Translations under genes and position numbers: made by a program
Assembly: GCA_008638375.1 (NCBI GenBank)
Contig: CM018032.1
Location: forward strand, 51,792,501 to 51,856,500
Reading direction: 5' to 3'
DNA length: 64,000 bases
Source of the DNA: Nyssa sinensis
Taxonomy: Eukaryota > Streptophyta > Magnoliopsida > Cornales > Nyssaceae
Notes under the pieces: model-generated
Database searches by the model: none
What the model was told of the DNA's origin: nothing
What the model saw: the letters and a program-made list of their open reading frames with translations, nothing else
Shown here: positions 56,691 through 64,000 of the stretch, piece by piece
Layout: the number at the start of each line of letters is the position of its first letter
How positions within the stretch are numbered: the stretch's first letter is position 1

Positions 56691-58607
56691 ATGTCTGCTC
56701 CTCTTGAATCCTCAAATGTAAGTGAGGGGGTAGGAAATCCCTCTAAGATGGCTGTGCCGCCTCTTGTAGAGAATGTAGGTGACCTTGCCTCTGAAGACGC
56801 TGGGGAGAGGCCTGTTAAACCTCCCCCTAGTCGTGAGGTTAGGATAGTTGATACCTTCTTAGAGCCCCGAGATAGGGCTAGGGAGACCTCTAGTAGGTCT
56901 TCCCATAGAGAAGAGGGTGAGAGTGCTGTTACTCAAAGCCTTCTGAACGAGTGGAGGGTGAAATATAATTTTCCCCCAAACGTGACCTACAGAGTACCAG
57001 GCCCAATGGATCGTCCCCATAATGTTAAAGCTGGGGAGATATGTGTTTATCTTACCTGGTTCGAAATGGGTTTGAGACTCCCATTGCCGGATTTAGTCAG
57101 GCAATTCTTCTGTTGGTATAAGCTCTGCCCTGCCGACCTGAATCTCAATAGTTGGCGACAACTTCTAGGGTTTGTAGTGTTGGGACATAAAAACGAGGTA
57201 GATGTGTCCATGGATTTGATCCATAGTAATATGGATCTGAAGCTCAAGAAGGCAGAAGGCCTTTTTTATATGTCCTTTGAGAAGGGGTTCCGACCCCTGT
57301 CCTCCGTTCCCACTTCTAATAAAATGTGGAAGAAGTGGTACTTCTTTGTTGGAGGAGGATGGGAGCATGAAGACTTCCAGGATGGTGATGTCTCGCTATT
57401 CCCTCGTACCACGGGTCATAAGGGTGAGGCTTATTCCCTTAGGTTTGTTTTAACTTCGTTGTGCCTTCCGAACTGATAATCTGATACGCCATTTCTTGTT
57501 TATGTGCAGTCAAAAAAGCTTGGAGGAGATCTGAGTTTACCGACGTGCTACGAGATTAGTACCGTGTGCTGCTTTCGACTCCCAACCGAGCTCACACTGC
57601 TATTATTACTTCGGAGAATTTGATGGCTACTCGTAGTGCTGAGCTCAGGAAAAGGCTGACATCGAAATGGGCAGAGGCGGAAGACCAAGCGGTGGGGGAG
57701 ACTTCCTCCCGAGTTGAGCCTGATCCTCCTCTGGAAGTGAAAAGGAGGAAGTTGGTTTCTAGCTCTCCCGAGTCAGCTCCTGCCGAGGCCAAGAAGGAGG
57801 CCGAACCTGCCGTTCCTGTCTCGACCGTTCCTCCTGCCCCTTCCGTTCCGAGCAGAAGGGCTCGGAAGGGGAAGGCGCCTGTTGTACCGTCTGAGCCGTC
57901 TGATAAGCCGAACTACCAAATTGCCAAAAAGGCTTTTGACCAAATATGGGCCCAGGGCCCTCATCGGTAAAGGGGGGACAACCCTTCAAAGTTGATGAAT
58001 GAGATGATGAATCTCCAGATGAAGGTAACCTCTGAAGCTTTTCTTGTCCTTTCTGTTTGTTTGTTCGTTCAATCTAACTTATCTGTCTTGCGTCGTGCAG
58101 AGTATGCACAGTTTAGCTGCTCTGATGGTGACTCCCATGAGCCTCGAGGAGGCTGATAAGCTGAAGGCTGAAATGGACGAGATGAGGTTGGAGCTTGGGA
58201 CAGCTCAATCCAAGGTTCAAACTGCCGAGGAGGGTCTGAAGGAAGCTAGCACCAATCTTGCCGTGGCAGAGTCTGAGAGGGACATCTATGCTCGGCAAGT
58301 TGCAGGACTTCAGGCGGAGTTGGTCGAGCTCCGAAGTACCTTTGATCAGAAGGTTCAGGAGGCAGTTGATCATGCCAAGACTGAGACTGAGACGGAATTG
58401 AGAGAGGAAGTTGAACAGATGGGTGATGACCTGATCCGGTTTGGTTTTGAAAGCTTCCGAACTAGATTCCTGGCTAAGTTCCCAGATTTCGACGTGTCAT
58501 CAATTGTTCCTCCTGAACCTGCCTCGTCTGGTGCTAATCCGTACAAGACGGCTGGGGCTACCGCCCTTTCTTTGGAGGAGGACCCTGGCCCTTCGGATAA
58601 GGCTTGA
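56691..58607 (+). CDS. Antisense gene 1 (right copy): three exons, gypsy-associated domain plus coiled coil
   Basis: Exon 1 56691-57423, exon 2 57510-58024, exon 3 58101-58607, with GT/AG introns and joins that keep phase (733, 515, 507 bp). Exon 1: NFPPNVTYRVPGPMDRPH, FEMGLRLPLPDLVRQFF, LNLNSWRQLLGF, YMSFEKGFRPLSS, resembling Pfam Transposase_28. Exon 2: basic VKRRKLVSS, Pro/Ala-rich, then AKKAFDQIW. Exon 3: heptad-like coiled coil (ADKLKAEMDEMRLELGTAQS; AGLQAELVELRSTFDQK), ending GFESFRTRF and a Pro/Ser tail. Exons 1 and 3 are open. Exon 2 has TAG at 57555-57557 (shared with the other copy) and TAA at 57967-57969 (TAT in the other copy). 585 codons. It lies opposite to gag-pol. Its role is unknown. 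Calling it CDS is generous; it may be inactive. Confidence 0.72.
57424..57509 (+). other. Intron 1 of antisense gene 1
   Basis: GTGAGGCT...TTTATGTGCAG, 86 bp; its counterpart at 24189-24273 has the same ends and similar length. Confidence 0.7.
58025..58100 (+). other. Intron 2 of antisense gene 1
   Basis: GTAACCTC...GTCGTGCAG, 76 bp; its counterpart at 23596-23673 has the same ends. Confidence 0.7.
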
Positions 58608-59353
58608 GGCTTTATCAGTTTTTTTGTTTTTGCCAGTCCTTTTGATGTAATGAAATGCCCTTTTGATTAGTAAAATTGACTTTTTCTTCAAATTCTTCTT
58701 GTGTTGTTGCCTTCTGTGAAATTTGCTGTGAGTATGGCAGTTCTGAGCCCATTGCATGTCGGATCAACTGTCCGTTTAGTTGATAGCTGCCTTCTGAGCT
58801 TTAGTACTTGTAATTGAATAGTGAATGTAGATTAACTTCAACTGTCTCATCATAATAAGATAAGAAAGCAAACATAATCAGATAAATAGAACCCAATATT
58901 GATTTTGTATCACAGAGAAAGGGAGTAAATTCTACAGAGTTCTGAAGTAGACTGCTCTGAGCCAAAGATTTGTGAAAATAACTAGGCAGCTCGTGCCCAT
59001 CATTACGATGACCGATATTGCTGTTTCCGAGCCCTTAGGATCAAGATATATCAGAGCTGTTGGCCTTTGTCGTATGAATGGCCATTAATAAAATAGATAA
59101 GACTAGAGGGTCTGTATACCAGATAGGAGGCTTGTACATTTAGACTTTGCCTCCCCCTTCTTTACCAATTTAGAAACTTCGGTGCTGGACTGTAGTTTTT
59201 TGTTCAAAGAGCTCTGTACCCTGTCTCTTGGTATATCGAAGAGGCAGATTTAATGCACCGTTTATTTATTCGATTGTCGTTTGGGATTTCGAGGCCAATC
59301 TCTTTTTTACCGTTGCGACGGTTTAGTTGGGTGGCTTTTGGACTTCAAGGGTC
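58608..59353. other. Spacer between the two antisense genes (right copy)
   Basis: No coding frame on either strand. Partly alignable to 22353-23088. Holds a TAATGAAAT-type signal near 58647 after gene 1. Confidence 0.5.
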
Positions 59354-59361
59354 TATATATA
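59354..59361 (+). promoter_or_regulatory. TATA box of antisense gene 2 (right copy)
   Basis: TATATATA, 72 bases upstream of the ATG at 59433. Counterpart at 22345-22352. Confidence 0.5.
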
Positions 59362-59432
59362 TGGAAACGAGGGCATACGGTTGCGCCCAACCCTCTTGTT
59401 CCCAAATTGTTCCCTTGTGAGAGAGACTCTAG

Positions 59433-59943
59433 ATGTTGCCGAAATTTTGTCATTCGCCCGGAGATGATAGATGATTCTTCGTCTGAGTTAGGAATGATTA
59501 AACTATGGCTGAGAGTGAACCTTCCCTTTGATTCAGTCTCCAAGGAAGGATTAAAGGAGGCATAAGTTCTCTTGTCCATCTTGGCATCCGGTCGAAATTC
59601 TTCCAACTGGTGGGGGACTCTCCTTGATTCAACCGATGCTTGGAGCGTTGGTGGTGAAGACAAAGGCGGGACCCCTCCTCTTCTTCGTGACTTGGCAGAG
59701 ACCCTTGCTCAAATCGGCTGGGGTGTGACAACTGCTTTGAGGGAGATGAATGGAGGCCCCCTGAGACCCAGAGCCCTCATCATCCATTGGTCGTGAGATC
59801 AATGATAGTGATGATGAAATGGCCTGGGTGCTCCTTGCTGCAGATTGGGGTTCAGGATTCCTTCCTTTCAAATGGAGCCGCCGGCGGCGGTAATGGAAGT
59901 TTGGATCCTGTGCCCCTTTATCATCCGAGGCAGAAAGCCATAA
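59433..59943 (+). pseudogene. Antisense gene 2 (right copy): small unknown protein
   Basis: The shared peptides are PEMIDDSSSELGMIKLW, LPFDSVSKEGLKEA, then LSILASGRNSSNWW and LLRDLAETLAQIGWGV. The ATG at 59433 is one base out of frame with them: the copy at 22267 lacks one C in the CCCGG run near 59457. A TAA near 59563 interrupts, the first frame ends TGA at 59794-59796, and a second block (DSDDEMAWVLL, ADWGSGFLPFKW) follows in another frame. It ends near 59943. The family is not recognised. Two breaks say it is dead here. Confidence 0.58.
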
Positions 59944-60395
59944 TGTTGCAGATCGTAGTGATGTAGTAGCTTCTGTAGTAGCCTATGTAATGATGTCTTT
60001 ATTGTAGCCTCTGTTTTATTTCTAGTCTTTTTTGTACTGATGTAAACTTTTATGAATCATCAATAAAATTGATCTCTTTTTCCTCAATGTTGATGTTCTT
60101 TTCCGTTTGAATGTGCTTTTCTGAGTTAGATAACCATTCTGTGCACTTCTGATAAATAACTCTTCTGTATGTCTAAAGAATAGATCAAAGAAACTTTGTA
60201 CAAAACTTGAAGTCTTGAAACAATATTCTTTAAATCTATTTGGCACTTGTACTGTTTGTTGCTTGTTGGTAGATAAGCCAAATAAGCTAAGTGCCAGCTT
60301 TGAGGTGTTTAGATCTGGGAGACTTGTGTGAATTTTGGTTGAAGACGCTTAGAACTTCTGCCTTTGGACTGGATCATAAAGTCTGCTTATTGAAG
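59944..60395. other. Spacer between antisense gene 2 and the tandem array
   Basis: No supported frame on either strand; the short minus ORF at 60022-60246 has no counterpart in the 14.6-kb copy. Confidence 0.5.
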
Positions 60396-60958
60396 ATGGA
60401 CCAGGCTCGGAAGGCCTGTGCATTAGGGTGGACCAGGCTCTGAAGGCCTGTGCACTAGAAGATGGGCCAAGTACTTAGGACCTATACATTATGGACCAGG
60501 CTCTAGAGGCCTGTGCATTATAGATGGACCAAGTACTGAGACTTGTACATTATGGACCAGGCTTTGGAGGCCTGTGCATTATAGATGGACCAAGTACTTA
60601 GACTTGTACATTATGGACCAGGCTCTGGAGGCCTGTGCATTTATAGATGGACCAAGTACTGAGACTTGTACATTATGGACCAGGCTCTAGAGGCCTGTGC
60701 ATTATTGATGGACCAAGTGCAAAGACTTGTACATTATGGACCAGGCTCTAGAGGCCTGTGCATTTATAGATGGACCAAGTCCTAAGACTTGTACATTATG
60801 GACCAGGCTCTAGAGGCCTGTGCATTTATAGATAGACCAAGTACTAAGACTTGTACATTATGGACCAGGCTTTGGAGGCCTGTGCATTTATAGATGGACC
60901 AAGTGCAAAGACTTGTACATTATGGACCAGGCTCTGGAGGCCTGTGCATTTATAGATG
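60396..60958 (-). repeat. Tandem repeat array, about 61-bp dimer units
   Basis: Alternates GGACCAGGCTCTAGAGGCC with ATAGATGGACCAAGTACTGAG and ACTTGTACATTAT. A dimer repeat of the single unit seen at 20990-21300 (reverse complement GGACCAGGCTCTGAAGGCC). About nine dimer periods. Confidence 0.9.
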
Positions 60959-60991
60959 AACATTCCATGGAAGTAAAAGAAAGAAACGTCT

Positions 60992-62197
60992 CTATTGATA
61001 ATACTTCAGTAAATGTTCCACGTTCCATGGCCTAGGAACAGGCTTCCCAGTCAGGTCTTCTAGCCAGTAGGTGCGAACAACCTTTGTTACTTTGTAGGGG
61101 CCTTCCCACTTTGGTGACAATTTTCCCATAGTGGGATCCTTGGTGTTTTGAAAGACTCTTCTTAAGACAAGGTCTCCGACTTGAAAGCTGACCGTCTTGA
61201 GTCCTACCTTGGATTTGTCGACCATTCTCCGTTGATAGGCTTCCATCCTGATGCTGGCTTGATCCCTTCTTTCTTCAAGCAAATCCAAGTTTTCCATTAG
61301 CTGCTGATCATTGGATTCTTGCTCAAAGGCTTTAGTCCTCAGGGTTGGCATACCGATCTCAACCGGAATTACTGCTTCTGTACCATAGGCCAGTGAGAAG
61401 GGAGTTTCAGAGGTGGGCGTTCTTCTGGTTGTTCTGTAGGACCAAAGAACTCCAGGGAGTTCTTCTGCCGACTTCCCTTTGGCCTTTTCCAACCTTTTCT
61501 TTAACCCGTCGAGGATCGTTCGGTTGGTGACCTCTGCTTGCCCATTTGCTTGTGGATGGCCTGGAGAGGCAAAGTGTTGCCTAATGTTGAGGTTTTCACA
61601 GAATTTCTTGAAGCCTTTACCTGTGAACTGTGTCCCATTGTCAGAGATAATCACACGTGGTATGCCGAACCTGCAAACAATATTTTTCCAAGTGAAGCTC
61701 TCAACTTCCTTTTCTGTGATATGTGTTAGAGCTTCAGCTTCGGCCCACTTAGAGAAGTAGTCAATGGCTACTAGGAGGTACTTCCTGTTCGGTGGTGCCT
61801 TTGGTAATGGACCCACGATGTCCATCCCCCACTGAGCAAAGGGCCACGGACTTGGAATCGGGATGAGCTCATGATGAGGTTGGTGTTGATATGGGGCAAA
61901 CCTTTGGCATTTGTCGCACTTCTGGACATACTCCTTAGCCTGCCTTAGCATGCTAGGCCAGTAATAGCCCTGAGATAGAGCTCGGTGAGCTATAGTTCTG
62001 CCCCCATTATGATTCCCGCAAATTTCCTCGTGGATTTCAGCCAAGACATATTGTGATTCTTCTGGAGTTAAGCATTTTAACAGAGGTTGAGAATACGACC
62101 TTCTGTACAGCTTGTTGTTCAGGATTAGGTACCGAGCCGCTCTGATTTGGATTCTCCTGACTCTGTTTTTGTCTTCGGGGAGGAACTCGGATTGCAA
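60992..62197 (-). CDS. Integrase of the right Tat-type element, intact frame
   Basis: Joins the DNA copy to host DNA. One open frame of 401 codons. HHCC zinc domain (HEEICGNHNGGRT...CDKCQRF at about residues 57-103), MDIVGPLP (first Asp, about residue 131), IISDNGTQFTG (second Asp, about 194) and QANGQAEVTNRTI (Glu, about 230), then the C-terminal KWEGPYKVTKV, VRTYWLEDLTGK and KYYQ. No chromodomain. The start is not the natural one: integrase is part of the Pol polyprotein, and a break at 62198-62200 precedes it. Confidence 0.92.
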   Translation of the reverse strand: MQSEFLPEDKNRVRRIQIRAARYLILNNKLYRRSYSQPLLKCLTPEESQYVLAEIHEEICGNHNGGRTIAHRALSQGYYWPSMLRQAKEYVQKCDKCQRFAPYQHQPHHELIPIPSPWPFAQWGMDIVGPLPKAPPNRKYLLVAIDYFSKWAEAEALTHITEKEVESFTWKNIVCRFGIPRVIISDNGTQFTGKGFKKFCENLNIRQHFASPGHPQANGQAEVTNRTILDGLKKRLEKAKGKSAEELPGVLWSYRTTRRTPTSETPFSLAYGTEAVIPVEIGMPTLRTKAFEQESNDQQLMENLDLLEERRDQASIRMEAYQRRMVDKSKVGLKTVSFQVGDLVLRRVFQNTKDPTMGKLSPKWEGPYKVTKVVRTYWLEDLTGKPVPRPWNVEHLLKYYQ

Positions 62198-62200
62198 GTA

Positions 62201-63158
62201 CTAAAGGATTGGAGTCATCCAGCTCTGGGGCTGTTCAGTAATTTGAGCAACTTGGGCTTCCTCTATGCTAGGTCCTGGCTGATAAGAGATTTTTACTGTG
62301 GAGTTTGCTTCAGACTTTAGGCGGGACGCCATGTTAGCCAAAGCATCTGCTCTGCAGTTCTGGCTTCTTTCAATTTTCTGGATAGTGAATGTCTGGAAGG
62401 AATGCTTCAAGTGGTTCACCAGTTCGGAGTACCGGAGCATCCTATCATCTTTAATGGCGAATTCTCCCAAGACTTGCCTTACCACTAGTTGGGAGTCTGA
62501 GAAGATATTGAGGTTCTGAGCTTCACATAACAAGGCAAGCTTCATGCCTAAGATTAGGGCTTCATATTGTGCTTCATTGTTGGAAGCTTTGAATCCCAGG
62601 CTGACTGCTTTTTCTGTCGTGAGCCCATCAAGGGACTGTAGTACCAGGCCTACTCCCGAACCTTGATCGGTTGACGATCCATCGATGTAGAGCAGCCAAG
62701 TTCCCGATGTTTCGATGAGTTGTACCTTGTCTTGGAGTGCCAGGGTGAACTCGGCAACAAAATCAGCCAAGGCCTGTCCTTTGATAGAGTTTCGGGATAC
62801 ATATGATATGCCGAATTCCCCTAGCTCCACAGACCACTTCACTAATCTTCCCGATACCTCAGGTTTCCTCAATATTGACTTCAGAGGATAGGCGTTGGGA
62901 TCTCGATTGGATGGGCTTGGAAATAAGGTCGGAGCTTTCGAGCTGATATGACCAAGGCATAGGCCATCTTTTCTACTTCTGGATATCTTTTTTCCGTGTC
63001 AAATAGTGCCCTACTGACGTAGAATATAGGCCTCTGTACTCCTCTGTCCTGTCTGACTAATGCGGAGCTGACCGCGTTTTTAGAAACTGAAAGGTACAAG
63101 AGTAGCTTTTCTCCCTGTACTGGTTTTGACAGGAGCTCATGAGAGGCTAGATACTCCT
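62201..63158 (-). pseudogene. Native and second RNase H of the right Tat-type element
   Basis: Native RNase H at about 63099-62750 (LSVSKNAVSSALVRQDRG; no Asp after LYL or MYL). Frame 62872-62201 then has the second, active-looking RNase H: LLYIDGSSTDQGSG (Asp), NNEAQYEALILGMKLAL (Glu), FSDSQLVVRQVLGEF (Asp). A frame break lies at about 62876-62881. Dual RNase H is a mark of the Tat lineage. Confidence 0.85.
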
Positions 63159-64000
63159 TTAGTTCTTGAAAGGATTTCTCGCATTCTTCCGTCCACTCAA
63201 AGCTTTGTTGCCCTTCAAAGCTTTGAAGAAAGGTAGGCAGCGATCAGTGGATTTGGAGATAAATCTGCTCAGTGCTGCAATTCTGCCGTTCAGTGCCTGA
63301 ATATCTTTTTTGGTTTTTGGTGACTTCAGTCCAATCAGAGCTTGGATCTGAGTGGGTTCTGCTTCGATACCCCTCTGAGAGACAATGTATCCCAAGAATT
63401 TTCCCTTCGTAACCCCGAAGGTACATTTCGAGGGGTTGAGCTTCATCCTGTGCTGTCTGAGGATATCGAAAGTCTGGGCTAAGTGCTGGAGGTGACTACC
63501 TTTCTGTAGACTCTTCACCAGCATGTCGTCGATGTATACCTCCATGGTACTGCCGAGCAGTGGGCTGAACATCTTGTTCACCAACTGCTGATAAGTGGCT
63601 CCAGCGTTCTTTAAACCGAAAGGCATTACTCTGTAGCAGTAGAGCCCCCGTTCGGTTATGAAGGCTGTCTTCTCTTGGTCTGGAGGGTACATCTGGATCT
63701 GGTTGTACCCAGAGTAGGCATCCATGAAGCTCATGAGCTCATGTCCCGCAGTGGCGTCAACCAGTTGGTCTATCCTTGGCAGTGGAAAGGTGTCTTTGGG
63801 GCGCGCCTTATTGAGGTCTGTATAATCAACGCAGACTCTCCACTTGCCATTTTTCTTCTTGACCAGCACGGTGTTGGCTAGCCACTCGAGATAGAACACT
63901 TCTCGTATCATCCTGGCTTCAAGCAGCCTCTGGACTTCTTCATTTATAATCCGATGCCGTTCAGGAGCAATCGGTCTTCTCTTCTGTCTGACTGGTGGAT
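63159..64000 (-). CDS. Reverse transcriptase of the right Tat-type element (partial)
   Basis: EVQRLLEARMIREVF at the edge, KKKNGKWRVCVDYTDLN, LPRIDQLVDA, FMDAYSGYNQI, VMPFGLKNAGATY, YIDD at 63525-63536 and MKLNPSKCTFG, with no stop to 63159. A frame change follows near 63190, in NKALSGRKNAR, after which the thumb/connection similarity continues in another frame. The N-terminal part is outside the window. Confidence 0.9.
   Translation of the reverse strand, partial: PPVRQKRRPIAPERHRIINEEVQRLLEARMIREVFYLEWLANTVLVKKKNGKWRVCVDYTDLNKARPKDTFPLPRIDQLVDATAGHELMSFMDAYSGYNQIQMYPPDQEKTAFITERGLYCYRVMPFGLKNAGATYQQLVNKMFSPLLGSTMEVYIDDMLVKSLQKGSHLQHLAQTFDILRQHRMKLNPSKCTFGVTKGKFLGYIVSQRGIEAEPTQIQALIGLKSPKTKKDIQALNGRIAALSRFISKSTDRCLPFFKALKGNKALSGRKNARNPFKN

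Larger units (their letters stand above)
55597..64000 (-). mobile_element. Tat-type Ty3/gypsy retrotransposon, 3' part (cut by the right edge)
   Basis: Read on minus from the right edge: RT, native RNase H, second RNase H, integrase (stop at 60992), a tandem repeat, two genes in antisense (plus strand), a polypurine tract and the 3' LTR (56261-55597). The coding part is far less broken than at 14568-26019, with integrase fully open, so this is a younger copy. The bases before the LTR (55592-55596, TATAT) would be one target duplication. The other end is outside the window. Confidence 0.92.

Noticed and set aside
56691..58607. Antisense gene as a captured host gene
   Set aside because: The same gene is in both elements at the same place with a transposon-type domain, so it is a long-standing part of this family. 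Capture long ago cannot be excluded but is not needed.

Overview
This is nuclear DNA from a flowering plant, probably a eudicot. It holds spliced genes with GT/AG introns, TA microsatellites, a plastid-derived insert, and a great deal of layered LTR retrotransposon sequence. The species cannot be named from the sequence. Host gene content is low: (i) the ruin of a flavanone 3-hydroxylase (F3H) gene spread over 33721-45372, (ii) a small two-exon gene of unknown function at 48254-49292, and (iii) a ZIP-family metal transporter gene or recent pseudogene at 53728-54804 (minus).

Left part, 1-14.6 kb: a nested stack. A Ty3/gypsy element of the Tat type (minus, 5' LTR ending at 4130) sits in a long LTR (4131-5391, minus). 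That LTR sits in the reverse transcriptase of a Ty1/copia element (5392-14441, plus). A 5.9-kb CACTA DNA transposon (6766-12684, 3-bp duplication AGA) split the copia RNase H end. 14568-26800: a Tat-type element with both LTRs, followed directly by a second primer site and a truncated second gag, so the order is LTR-internal-LTR-internal'. 29248-31953: a 2.7-kb solo LTR with a perfect 5-bp duplication GATTT.

Middle, 33.5-45.4 kb: the F3H gene. A complete Ty3/gypsy element (33873-39529, duplication AATGG) lies in exon 1, and a 3.1-kb solo LTR (42028-45109, duplication CTGTG/CTATG) lies in exon 3. The gene also has several stops and has lost one iron-binding histidine. Right part: a copia LTR fragment (45735-46133), the unknown-function gene, an organelle insert with a plastid trnR-ACG (about 49.86-51.24 kb), AT-rich spacer, the ZIP gene, and from 55597 to the window end the 3' part of another Tat-type element (minus).

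The most interesting system is in the two Tat-type elements whose 3' halves are visible (14568-26019 and 55597-64000). Between pol and the 3' LTR each carries two genes in the opposite orientation to gag-pol, each with its own upstream TATA box. One has three exons whose splice sites and exon lengths (515 and 507 bp for exons 2 and 3) match between copies, and it encodes a gypsy-associated N-terminal region, a basic Pro/Ala-rich linker and a C-terminal coiled coil. Extra antisense ORFs are known in Tat/Retand-type elements. The intron structure, dual TATA boxes, second small gene and neighbouring palindromic minisatellite are the parts worth following up.
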